A DNA stretch of 64,000 nt from Altererythrobacter ishigakiensis (GTDB taxonomy: Bacteria; Pseudomonadota; Alphaproteobacteria; Sphingomonadales; Sphingomonadaceae): positions 434,001 to 498,000 of the forward strand of contig NZ_CP015963.1 in assembly GCF_001663155.1 (NCBI RefSeq). The letters are read 5' to 3'. Shown one piece after another: positions 25,316 through 33,285 of this stretch (the first letter of the stretch is position 1; every line of letters begins with the position of its first letter). Made by a program: the position numbers and the translations under genes. The notes under the pieces are model-generated. The model searched no databases and had not been told where the DNA came from. It worked only from the letters and a program-made list of their open reading frames with translations.

Positions 25316-25406
25316 CGCTGGTGAACTAAGGCGGTCTTCGCGAATAACAACCCTCAAATGCCAAACCCATTGCCGCCGGCGAGCGGCTCGCTTATGCCTC
25401 TCTTTC

Positions 25407-26876
25407 ATGAGCATTCTCAAGAAAACCCTGATCACGCTGCTTGTTATCCTGGTGTTGCTGGCAGCTGCCTTGTGGTGGTTCTCTCGCGGAGACACCGCCG
25501 ATCTATCGGTCGATGAAGTCGCGGGTACAGAGCCCACGCTGGAGGAACCCAATGCGGAAAGCTTCCCGACAGTCCAGATCGCCAAACCCGTAGGCTGGGA
25601 AGATGGCGATGCGCCGCAGGCTGCCGAGGGTCTGGCGGTGGGACGTTTTGCGCAAGGGCTCGATCACCCGCGTGTGCTGCAAGCACTCCCCAATGGTGAC
25701 ATTCTTGTTACCCTAACCCGGTCCCCCAAAAGCGAAGAGGGCGGCGGCATTACCGCCTGGATTGCGGAATGGCTGATGACCCGCGCCGGAGCAGTGGGAG
25801 ACTCCGCCAATGAAATCGTACTTCTGCGTGATGAGGATTCCGATGGAGTGGCGGAAACGCGACTCACAATTGCCAATGAAAGCAATGGTTTGAATTCGCC
25901 ATCCGGTATGGGATGGCACGAGGGCAAACTCTATGTTGCGAACCACAACGCTCTGCTCGCCTATGATTATGAACTTGGCGCTGAAAGTGTCTCTGGCGAA
26001 GCAACCAAGCTGATGGATCTTCCGCCGGGCGGTGGCCACTGGATGCGCAATCTTGAACTAAGCCCTGACGGCACGCGGATCTATGTCGCTGTCGGATCAG
26101 TCTCGAACATCGGTGAGCAAGGCATGGAAGTTGAAGCCGGTCGCGCGATGATCTGGGAATATAATCTGGAGACAAATCGTCAGCGTCAATTTGCTGCCGG
26201 CCTGCGCAACCCGAATGGTTTGGCGTTCAGCCCGTGGTCCGGCGAACTTTGGACCACTGTGAACGAGCGCGACATGCTGGGCAGTGATCTGGTTCCTGAT
26301 TACCTGACCAATGTCCCGGTCGGTGCGCAGTATGGCTGGCCATGGGTATATTGGCGCAACAATATCGATGAACGCGTCGATGCACCGCGGCCGGCCTATC
26401 TGGCTGAATATGCGCGCGAGCCTGTCTATGCCCTCGGGCCGCATGTAGCGGCGCTGGGAATGGTATTTACGCAAGATGGCCATTTGATGGGGACTGAATT
26501 TGCCAGTGGCGCATTTATCGCCCGCCACGGCTCATGGAACCGCAAGCCTCCATCAGGCTATGACCTGATTTATGTGGACTTTGATGAGCGTGGCAACCCC
26601 CAAGGAAAGCCGGTGCCTGTCCTCAGCGGCTTCCTGAACGACGATGGCACGACCAAAGGCCGCCCGACCTGGGTTGAATGGGCGGGTGATGGCTCTTTGT
26701 TGATGACCGACGATACCGCGGGAATTATCTGGAGGGTTCACGCTTCAGGCGCAGAACCCGGTCCGGGCATCGCCCGGCTGAATTCAGAGCGATTGCCTCC
26801 GCGCAACCAATTGACAGGAGAAGCGCGGGCAACATTCGCTGAAGACGATTTTGCGCGTGAAGTACCCGCGCAATAG
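25407..26876 (+). CDS. Membrane-anchored PQQ-dependent sugar (sorbosone) dehydrogenase-like protein
   Basis: The 489-residue protein has an N-terminal membrane anchor (ITLLVILVLLAAALWWF, residues about 8-24). A periplasmic six-bladed propeller resembling glucose/sorbosone dehydrogenases follows, with segments LDHPRVLQALPNGDILVT, GLRNPNGLAFSPWSGELW and FIARHGSWNRKPPSGYDLIYV. Family members oxidise aldoses using PQQ, but many homologues have no demonstrated activity. The start at 25407 gives the signal anchor directly. The gene is divergent from msrC. Confidence 0.85.
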   Translation: MSILKKTLITLLVILVLLAAALWWFSRGDTADLSVDEVAGTEPTLEEPNAESFPTVQIAKPVGWEDGDAPQAAEGLAVGRFAQGLDHPRVLQALPNGDILVTLTRSPKSEEGGGITAWIAEWLMTRAGAVGDSANEIVLLRDEDSDGVAETRLTIANESNGLNSPSGMGWHEGKLYVANHNALLAYDYELGAESVSGEATKLMDLPPGGGHWMRNLELSPDGTRIYVAVGSVSNIGEQGMEVEAGRAMIWEYNLETNRQRQFAAGLRNPNGLAFSPWSGELWTTVNERDMLGSDLVPDYLTNVPVGAQYGWPWVYWRNNIDERVDAPRPAYLAEYAREPVYALGPHVAALGMVFTQDGHLMGTEFASGAFIARHGSWNRKPPSGYDLIYVDFDERGNPQGKPVPVLSGFLNDDGTTKGRPTWVEWAGDGSLLMTDDTAGIIWRVHASGAEPGPGIARLNSERLPPRNQLTGEARATFAEDDFAREVPAQ

Positions 26877-26882
26877 TGTGCG

Positions 26883-27737
26883 TTAAATCCGCTTTCCGGC
26901 GCGCCCGGCGATCTCGACTACAAACTGCCATGCGGCGCGCCCTGAGCGCTGTCCACGCTGCATGGCCCATTCGAGCGCTTCCTCCTCGCTGAATGTAAGC
27001 TCCAGCGGGTCGGCATATGCTCGTACGATCTCGATGTAGTCCGTCTTGCTACACGGGTGGAAACCTACCGTCAGACCAAAACGGTCCGCCAGTGCAAGCT
27101 TATCATCGGTCGCATCGCGGCGATTGAGCGGGCTTTCGCCGGAATCGGTGCTTTGTTCATTGGCTTGACGGACCAGAATAGCCCGACGGTTTGAAGTGAC
27201 TGCCAATCGGCAGTTTGCTGGCCTCGCTTCGACACCACCTTCAAGCCAGCTGCGCAGACGCCTCGGGCCGACGGTATCTTCCTCCGCGAAACCCAGGTCA
27301 TCGATAAAGATCAGAAACCGGCGCCTCTCTTCGCTAAGCCGCGAAAACAATTCCGGAATGGTGTCTAGCGCATCTGGTGCGACTTGAACGAGCCCCAGCG
27401 CCATCGGTGCGCCATCCTGTACCCGCCGCGTGGCAGAGCGGATCAGCGCGGATTTTCCCATCCCGCGCGATCCCCACAGCAACATATCATGCGCTGCCTT
27501 GCGCCATGCAAACCGGTCGATGTTCTCAAGAACCCTCTCCTTCTGGCGGTCAATCCCGCGCAACTTGTCAAGATTGGGTGCCGTAATCTTGTCAAGCTCT
27601 CGTGCATTGCGGCCATCCCACACATATGCCGGCTGGGTCCGCCAATTGGTTGTTACCGGAGCGGGAGGAGCCAATCTCTCCAGAGCATTCGCAATACGTC
27701 GCAGTGCATCGCGATCAGAGGCTTGGTCGTTGTCCAC
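26883..27737 (-). CDS. DUF815 AAA-type ATPase
   Basis: This 284-residue P-loop ATPase belongs to the DUF815 family. Walker A is LLWGSRGMGKSALI, Walker B is FLIFIDDLGF, and sensor-like LAVTSNRRAI follows. The family is often annotated as a predicted AAA+ protein of unknown role. It starts with GTG at 27737, and its C-terminal block GRAAWQFVVEIAGRAGKR is conserved. It lies 10 bases downstream of the acyl-CoA dehydrogenase gene on the same strand. Confidence 0.88.
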   Translation of the reverse strand: MDNDQASDRDALRRIANALERLAPPAPVTTNWRTQPAYVWDGRNARELDKITAPNLDKLRGIDRQKERVLENIDRFAWRKAAHDMLLWGSRGMGKSALIRSATRRVQDGAPMALGLVQVAPDALDTIPELFSRLSEERRRFLIFIDDLGFAEEDTVGPRRLRSWLEGGVEARPANCRLAVTSNRRAILVRQANEQSTDSGESPLNRRDATDDKLALADRFGLTVGFHPCSKTDYIEIVRAYADPLELTFSEEEALEWAMQRGQRSGRAAWQFVVEIAGRAGKRI

Positions 27738-27747
27738 GCATATCTAC

Positions 27748-29490
27748 CTAGCTTGCGAACGCCTCCGCCGGAAGAGCGTATAGCAGGTCGGCTCCCGCGG
27801 TCGCCGCTACCTTCAATCCGCTGGCTTCAGGCACGATCCGTTCAAGGAAGAAACGCGCGGTGACCGGCTTGGTCCGTTCAAGGGCCGGCGCTGTACCCTG
27901 CGCCACTGCGTCTGCCTGTCTCTTGAGCTGCCATCCAGCTACAGCAACCGCAAACATGGTGCAGAAAGGCACGCTGCCAGCCAGCCGGTCATCCAGGCTT
28001 GCTTCAGATGTCATCCATTGCGCGATAGCCACGCAGTCCTGTGCGAGAGCCTGCAATTGCGGCTCGTCGCTTGAATCCCTCACGATATCCGCGATCAGCG
28101 ACTGCACGACGCCACCTGCTTCAAGCCCCAGCTTGCGCGTAACCAGATCGGCGGCCTGAATGCCGTTCGTACCTTCGTAGATTGGCGCAATCTTGGCATC
28201 GCGCCAGTGTTGGGCCGCGCCGGTTTCCTCGATGAAGCCCATCCCGCCGTGAACCTGAACACCAATCCCGGCGACTTCGATGCCGACGTCGGTGCCCCAT
28301 GCCTTGACCAGTGGAACCAGGACTTCGGCGCGAAGCTTTGCGGACTGGTCGCCCAGCGTCCCGCGATCGACCTGCCCTGCACAGTAGTAAAGCAGAGCGC
28401 GTGCACCTTCGGTGAGCGCTTTCATACGCACCAGCATGCGCCGTACATCGGGATGCTCGATGATCGCGACAGGGTTCTTGTCAGGCGATCCGGCGCGAGC
28501 TGACTGGACGCGATCTGTCGCGTAAGCGATGGCCTGTTGGGTTGCGCGCTCGCCGATCTGCACTCCCTGGTTGCCGACATTGATGCGCGCATTATTCATC
28601 ATAGTGAACATGGCCATCAGGCCACGATTTTCAGCACCAACCAGTTCGCCAATACATTCGCCATTGTCGCCATATGACATGACGCAGGTCGGCGATGCAT
28701 TGATGCCCAGCTTGTGTTCCAGGCTGACACAGCGCAGGTCATTCTTGGGCCCCAGCGATCCGTCATCCTTCACGTGATACTTAGGCACGAGGAATAGCGA
28801 GATGCCGCGTGAGCCTTCCGGCGCGTCCGGCAGACGCGCGAGCACAAGGTGCACGATGTTCTCTGCCAGCTCGTGCTCCCCCCAGGTAATGTAGATCTTC
28901 TGGCCCTGAATTCGATATTTTCCCGCGTGCTCGCCTTCCTCAATGGGCGTGGCTGTGCTGCGCAGCGCGCCGACGTCACTGCCCGCCTGCGGTTCCGTCA
29001 GGTTCATCGTCCCTGACCATCTGCCACTGACCAGATCCGGCAGATATTTCGCTTTTTGCGCGTCTGAGCCGTGGTGCTCCAGCGCTTCGATCGCACCCAC
29101 ACTCAGCATTGGCAGCAGGTTGAACGCCATGTTTGCGCTGCCCAGGTTTTCCAGCACGTTGCAGGCAAGTGTGAAGGGCAGGCCCTGCCCGCCGAACTCT
29201 TCAGGCGAAGCAATGGCGTTCCAGCCTTGCTCCACATACGCGGCATAGGCTTCCTTGAAGCCTTCGGGCAATCGCACCACCCCGTTCTCAAGCTTCGCAC
29301 CTTCCAGATCGCCCAAGCGATTCAGCGGCGCGAATTCGCCGGCAGCAAACTGGCCCACACCTTCGACAATCGCTTCGACCAGATCAGCTTCTGCAGCGGC
29401 GAAATGTTCGCTCTCGGCCAGCTCTTCGATCCCCGCATTTACGCGAATGGCTAACAACTGGTCCTGTGTTGGCGGTGAATAGGGTGTCAC
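27748..29490 (-). CDS. Acyl-CoA dehydrogenase (long form)
   Basis: The 580-residue flavoprotein oxidises acyl-CoA in beta-oxidation. It has the FAD/substrate signature GTMNLTEPQAGSDVGALRST, NLPGGEH-like IYITWGEHELAENIVHLVLA, and a C-terminal acyl-CoA dehydrogenase extension typical of the roughly 590-residue class that is common in sphingomonads. The catalytic Glu is probably in APIYEGTNGIQA. The start was set at GTG 29490 (VTPYSPPTQDQ, with AAGAGA upstream), because the longer frame to 29562 runs into the divergent Sua5 gene. The chain-length preference is unknown. Confidence 0.92.
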   Translation of the reverse strand: MTPYSPPTQDQLLAIRVNAGIEELAESEHFAAAEADLVEAIVEGVGQFAAGEFAPLNRLGDLEGAKLENGVVRLPEGFKEAYAAYVEQGWNAIASPEEFGGQGLPFTLACNVLENLGSANMAFNLLPMLSVGAIEALEHHGSDAQKAKYLPDLVSGRWSGTMNLTEPQAGSDVGALRSTATPIEEGEHAGKYRIQGQKIYITWGEHELAENIVHLVLARLPDAPEGSRGISLFLVPKYHVKDDGSLGPKNDLRCVSLEHKLGINASPTCVMSYGDNGECIGELVGAENRGLMAMFTMMNNARINVGNQGVQIGERATQQAIAYATDRVQSARAGSPDKNPVAIIEHPDVRRMLVRMKALTEGARALLYYCAGQVDRGTLGDQSAKLRAEVLVPLVKAWGTDVGIEVAGIGVQVHGGMGFIEETGAAQHWRDAKIAPIYEGTNGIQAADLVTRKLGLEAGGVVQSLIADIVRDSSDEPQLQALAQDCVAIAQWMTSEASLDDRLAGSVPFCTMFAVAVAGWQLKRQADAVAQGTAPALERTKPVTARFFLERIVPEASGLKVAATAGADLLYALPAEAFAS

Positions 29491-29555
29491 GTCTCTTGGT
29501 TCCTTGGGTTCGGGAATCTCTTGGCAATTGGTGGCGCTCTCTATAGCGGGCAGGC

Positions 29556-30503
29556 ATGGCAACGAACAAGAACGCTACGGAAGTGCTGCATGCCGATGCT
29601 CAGGGCATTGCCCGTGCAGCTGCGATTCTTGAACGTGGCGGGCTTGTCGCGGTTCCGACTGAAACAGTTTACGGGCTTGCAGCACGCGCGGACAGCGCTG
29701 ATGCAGTGGCGAAGATCTACAAAGCGAAGGGGCGGCCAAGCTTCAATCCACTGATCGTCCATACCCGCGATGCAGAGCAAGCAGCTGACTTTGCGGAGTT
29801 TGGCAAACAGGCTTTGGCGTTGGCAAACGCGTATTGGCCGGGGCCGCTGACCATGGTTTTGCCCTTACGGTGCGATGCGGGATTGGCACCTGCTGTAACC
29901 GCCGGTCTGCCAACTCTGGCAGTTCGATGTCCTGAACATCCGGTGATGCAGCAACTGCTCAGTACAGTGTCATTCCCGCTCGCCGCACCCTCAGCCAATC
30001 GCAGCGGGTACATCAGTCCCACCAGCGCTGCGCATGTGCTGGAAACACTGGAGGGCCGGATTGACGCGGTGATCGACGGGGGCCGATGTGTAGCTGGTCT
30101 GGAATCCACTATCGTAGCAGTTCGCGAAGACGGTTCGCTTCACGAGTTGCGGCCAGGCCCGATCGAAATTCGCGGAGCGCACGGCCACAGTGGCGGTCCG
30201 GTCGAAGCTGGTATCGAGTCTCCAGGCCAACTTGCGAGCCACTATGCCCCAGGCAAGGACCTAAGGCTCAATGCAACCGACGCGGAAGATGACGAATTTC
30301 TGATTGGCTTCGACACAATCGATGGTGATTGCAACCTGTCGAATTCGGGCGATCTTACAACCGCTGCTGCACGGCTATACGACTGCCTGCATCAGGCAGC
30401 CGCCAGCAAGAAACCTCGGATCGCTGTTGCACCGATCCCTGATCAGGGTGCCGGAAAAGCGATCAATGACCGGCTCAAACGGGCGGCTACGCCCGCCGAC
30501 TGA
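29556..30503 (+). CDS. tsaC: L-threonylcarbamoyladenylate synthase, Sua5/YrdC
   Basis: This 315-residue protein makes threonylcarbamoyl-AMP for the t6A modification of tRNAs. The YrdC domain is recognised by VAVPTETVYGLAARADSADA, KIYKAKGRPSFNPLIVH, YWPGPLTMVL and SANRSGYISPTSAAHV. The additional C-terminal Sua5 domain (from about residue 215 to the end) makes it the long, Sua5-type enzyme. It converges with the following lipoprotein gene, and their stop codons abut in a shared TGATCA. Confidence 0.93.
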   Translation: MATNKNATEVLHADAQGIARAAAILERGGLVAVPTETVYGLAARADSADAVAKIYKAKGRPSFNPLIVHTRDAEQAADFAEFGKQALALANAYWPGPLTMVLPLRCDAGLAPAVTAGLPTLAVRCPEHPVMQQLLSTVSFPLAAPSANRSGYISPTSAAHVLETLEGRIDAVIDGGRCVAGLESTIVAVREDGSLHELRPGPIEIRGAHGHSGGPVEAGIESPGQLASHYAPGKDLRLNATDAEDDEFLIGFDTIDGDCNLSNSGDLTTAAARLYDCLHQAAASKKPRIAVAPIPDQGAGKAINDRLKRAATPAD

Positions 30504-30854
30504 TCAGTCCGCTTCAGTCGGCGTATCCGCATTGCCTAGGGCTGGATTGTTTCTGAGCAGAATCTGGATTTCTGAATAGGTCTCACGCGCAGCAAAGCAC
30601 TCGCGATCATCGCCCTCGCGGCAATTCTCCATCTGGCGCTCATAGCGACGATTGAGTTTGCCCAGCTGCTCCTCGGCCTCGCGCAACTCGCGGCCCCGCT
30701 TTGCATCAGCTTCGGACTGGCTGGTGGTCGCAGCATCAACTCCTGCGCTCACCACTTTGACTGGTGCCGTCACGACGTCGGCCGCTGCACGAACCAGACA
30801 TCCATTGAGCATGAAGGAAGAGAACACGAGTGCAATACAGGAAAGGCCGCGCAT
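30504..30854 (-). CDS. Small putative lipoprotein, unknown
   Basis: The 116-residue protein starts [19 protein letters not shown], a signal peptide with a lipobox (LNGC), so it should be lipidated at Cys19. The body is highly charged and helical (ADAKRGRELREAEEQLGKLN), with two further Cys residues around NCREGDDRECFAA that may form a disulfide. I do not recognise a family. The ATG at 30854 gives better spacing to the upstream GAGAAG than the one at 30860. Confidence 0.65.
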   Translation of the reverse strand: MRGLSCIALVFSSFMLNGCLVRAAADVVTAPVKVVSAGVDAATTSQSEADAKRGRELREAEEQLGKLNRRYERQMENCREGDDRECFAARETYSEIQILLRNNPALGNADTPTEAD

Positions 30855-30934
30855 GAGCATTGGCTTCTCACACGCGGCCTGCAAATGTCCAGCCTCAGCC
30901 GTCGCGCCTGCGACCAGCCGCCCCTGTTCGGGGG

Positions 30935-31684
30935 TTATTCTGCTGTTTCAACCGTTTGGCACTTGAGCGTGCCAGACCCCATCGAGCTGATTTCGCAGGT
31001 CGCATTGCCGTTTACGGTGACATTGCCGGAACCAACGATATTGGCTTCGACGGTCCCATCCGATGCGAACTCTGCGTCACCCGATCCGGCAACGGTAACC
31101 TCCGCATCGTCAACGCTCAGGCCGGCCATCTCGCTTTTCCCTGAGCCAACGATGTTCAACTCCATGCGTTCGGCGGTACCAGCTGCTGACATCGAGCCGG
31201 AACCGGCGATGGTCACTTCGAGCTTGCTGGCAGAAAGGCCAGAGACATCAGCCCGGCCAGAACCGGCAATCGTTATGTCGGCGTCGTCCGCCATGGCTGA
31301 TGCTTCAACCTTGCCGGAACCGGCGATCACGATTGTTTTGGGAGCAGGCATGGTGACCCGCACGATTGCTGTACCGACATCGCTCCATTTGCCGTTGGCC
31401 CTCGAGACAGCAAGTGTGCCATCCTTATTCGAGAAGCGCACCAGATCCACAGCCTCGCTGTCACCCTCTACATTGATATCAAGCGTGTCACCTTCGGTGA
31501 GGACAACCTGATCAGGGCCAGCAAGCACCAATTCGTTGGGCGGCTCGCCGGACATGTCGAGTTCTGCGAGGGGCACACCCTCTTCACCATTGATTTCGAT
31601 ATTCATGTCGCCGCAACCGGCAACAGTAGCTGACAACGCGATGGCGGCCACAGGGGCCAGGCCTTTGACGAGTTTCTTGAGCAT
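30935..31684 (-). CDS. DUF2807 (GIN domain) lipoprotein with GSG repeats
   Basis: The 249-residue protein has a lipoprotein signal (VAGCGD lipobox, lipidation Cys at residue 24) and a C-terminal repetitive beta structure. The phrase (I/V)(A/V)GSG recurs about every 18-22 residues: IAGSGKVE, IAGSGRAD, IAGSGSMS, IVGSGKSE, VAGSGDAE, IVGSGNVT, then MGSGTLK. This is the DUF2807/GIN pattern of a right-handed beta-helix on the cell surface or in the periplasm. The function is unknown. Confidence 0.85.
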   Translation of the reverse strand: MLKKLVKGLAPVAAIALSATVAGCGDMNIEINGEEGVPLAELDMSGEPPNELVLAGPDQVVLTEGDTLDINVEGDSEAVDLVRFSNKDGTLAVSRANGKWSDVGTAIVRVTMPAPKTIVIAGSGKVEASAMADDADITIAGSGRADVSGLSASKLEVTIAGSGSMSAAGTAERMELNIVGSGKSEMAGLSVDDAEVTVAGSGDAEFASDGTVEANIVGSGNVTVNGNATCEISSMGSGTLKCQTVETAE

Positions 31685-31758
31685 TTCGGTGGTTCTCCCA
31701 ACTTTGCGTGTTGCTGATGTAATACACCTCAACGCCAACTTCAACTGCGCAACGAAAA

Positions 31759-31783
31759 AGGGCCGCCGAGATGGCAGCCCTTG
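31759..31783 (-). terminator. Terminator of carD
   Basis: On the minus strand, AAGGGCTGCC pairs with GGCGGCCCTT around an ATCTC loop (one G-T wobble) and is followed by TTT. It is 28 bases beyond the carD stop. Confidence 0.8.
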
Positions 31784-31810
31784 ATCGATTTAAGAATGCG
31801 TTTGGTCGAG

Positions 31811-32344
31811 TTACGCCTCTTCGGCATTCTCGTAATATTGCGGCGCATGCTCACGCAGCACTTCGAGGATCTTCTCAAGCGCCGTCGGTTCGTCCGTCTC
31901 TTCCATCGCGGCCAGTTCACGGGCAAGGCGGCTGGAGGCTGCTTCGAAAATCTGGCGTTCTGAATAGCTCTGCTCGGGCTGGTCATCCGGACGGAACAGG
32001 TCGCGCGTTACTTCGGCAATCAGAACGATTTCGCCTGAGTTGATCTTCGCTTCATATTCCTGAGCGCGACGCGACCACATGGTGCGCTTTACCTTTGGCT
32101 TGCCCTTCAGGGTTTCCATCGCCTCTTTCAAGGTCTTGTCCGATGACAGCTTGCGCATGCCGATAGACTCAACCTTGTTGGTGGGCACGCGCAATGTCAT
32201 GCGCTCTTTCTCAAAGCGCAGAACATAAAGTTCCAGCTGCATTCCGGCGATCTCTTCGTTCTGAAGCTCGATCACACGGCCTACACCATGCTTGGGGTAT
32301 ACAACGTAGTCGCCGACACTGAAGGCGAGAGCCTCGTTTGCCAT
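31811..32344 (-). CDS. carD: CarD family transcriptional regulator
   Basis: The 177-residue protein has the N-terminal CarD/TRCF RNA polymerase interaction domain (FSVGDYVVYPKHGVGRVIEL). Its C-terminal helical domain carries the conserved Trp in KRTMWSRRAQEYEAKINSG. CarD proteins bind the polymerase beta subunit and stabilise the open promoter complex, notably at rRNA promoters. The start at 32344 has AAAGGA at good spacing. A strong -10 box lies about 160 bases upstream. Confidence 0.95.
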   Translation of the reverse strand: MANEALAFSVGDYVVYPKHGVGRVIELQNEEIAGMQLELYVLRFEKERMTLRVPTNKVESIGMRKLSSDKTLKEAMETLKGKPKVKRTMWSRRAQEYEAKINSGEIVLIAEVTRDLFRPDDQPEQSYSERQIFEAASSRLARELAAMEETDEPTALEKILEVLREHAPQYYENAEEA

Positions 32345-32501
32345 GCAGAATCCTTTCATGTGGTGCGACCTTTTCAGACAGTCGACGGGGCCTTATCGGG
32401 CCTGCCGGGGCAGACGCCGCACGAGCTCTATCGATGTTTGCTGTTGGCCGTACCTTCCTAGTTTCACCCGAACGCCGGGACCAATCCGGCGCGATTGTTT
32501 G

Positions 32502-32539
32502 ATTATATAACACAATTGCAACAAAATTGCGAGTCGCAA
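32502..32539 (-). promoter_or_regulatory. Promoter with palindromic operator upstream of carD
   Basis: On the minus strand a perfect TATAAT -10 box occupies 32507-32502. About 20 bases upstream is a 13-base palindrome, TTGCGACTCGCAA (32539-32527), overlapping where a -35 element would lie. No good separate -35 is present. The leader to carD would be about 150 bases. The palindrome may bind a regulator. Confidence 0.5.
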
Positions 32540-32623
32540 CCTAATAGGTGCGAAAAATCGCTCGAGCGGGGTGATTTGGTGCTGAAGGCCGGTTGCAGCG
32601 AGGGTGATTGCCGCTGATTCGAA

Positions 32624-32962
32624 TCAGTCGCCTTCGCCGGGCTCTTCGCTGAAGTATTTTTCGAACTTGCCTTCTTCACCCTTGTGATCATCTGCGTCAG
32701 CAGGCGGTTCCTTCTGGCCGGTGATGTTGGGCCATTCAGCAGAAAACTTGGTGTTGAGCTCAAGCCACTTTTCCAGACCGTCTTCGGTATCAGGAAGGAT
32801 TGCCTCTGCCGGGCATTCAGGCTCGCAAACGCCGCAATCGATGCATTCGGAAGGATTGATGACGAGCATGTTCTCGCCTTCATAGAAACAGTCGACCGGA
32901 CACACCTCTACGCAATCGGTGTATTTGCATTTGATGCAGGCCTCGGTGACGACATAAGTCAT
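32624..32962 (-). CDS. fdxA: Seven-iron ferredoxin FdxA
   Basis: The 112-residue ferredoxin has a [3Fe-4S]-type ligand set near [19 protein letters not shown] and a [4Fe-4S] set in [16 protein letters not shown], the pattern of Azotobacter-type FdI/FdxA. A C-terminal acidic tail ([17 protein letters not shown]) is typical in alphaproteobacteria. It transfers electrons in the cytosol; the partner is unknown. It lies 17 bases downstream of the S4 protein and upstream of carD, in the order S4-fdxA-carD typical of the group. Confidence 0.95.
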   Translation of the reverse strand: MTYVVTEACIKCKYTDCVEVCPVDCFYEGENMLVINPSECIDCGVCEPECPAEAILPDTEDGLEKWLELNTKFSAEWPNITGQKEPPADADDHKGEEGKFEKYFSEEPGEGD

Positions 32963-32979
32963 GTGGCGATATTCCCTTT

Positions 32980-33285
32980 TCAGTCGCGGTCTTTGTTGCT
33001 TGCTATGGCGTTTTTGTCGCCGCGGTCAAGCTCGCGATAGTGAGAGCGAGCCATTCCAGGCGGCCCGCGTCGGTCAGGCAATCCGAGTACTTCAATAATC
33101 TTGACCTTACTGCCCATCATGAAAGTCAGTACGTCGCCGGCCCGCACTTCCTCGCTGGCCTTGCTGATATGTGTGCCATTGCAGCGCATATGACCTTGCT
33201 CGACCATTGCAGAGGCCCGGCTGCGGGTGCGGGCAAAGCGCAGATAGACCAGCAACCGATCGATCCGCATTGCGCCCTCGTGCAT
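32980..33285 (-). CDS. S4-domain RNA-binding protein (Hsp15-like)
   Basis: This 101-residue protein is almost entirely an S4 RNA-binding fold: [20 protein letters not shown], then [26 protein letters not shown] basic C-terminal tail follows. Homologues such as Hsp15 recycle stalled 50S-tRNA complexes. The ATG at 33285 overlaps the helicase stop by one base (TGATG), so translation is coupled. Confidence 0.88.
   Translation of the reverse strand: MHEGAMRIDRLLVYLRFARTRSRASAMVEQGHMRCNGTHISKASEEVRAGDVLTFMMGSKVKIIEVLGLPDRRGPPGMARSHYRELDRGDKNAIASNKDRD

Noticed and set aside
28766..28781. parS-like sequence around CACGTG inside the acyl-CoA dehydrogenase gene
   Set aside because: Four mismatches to the 16-base consensus, and far from the parS cluster; only the central hexamer matches.
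30935..31684. Regular DNA repetition that could suggest a CRISPR-like array
   Set aside because: The repetition comes from codons for the GSG protein repeats; units are not identical and there are no spacers.
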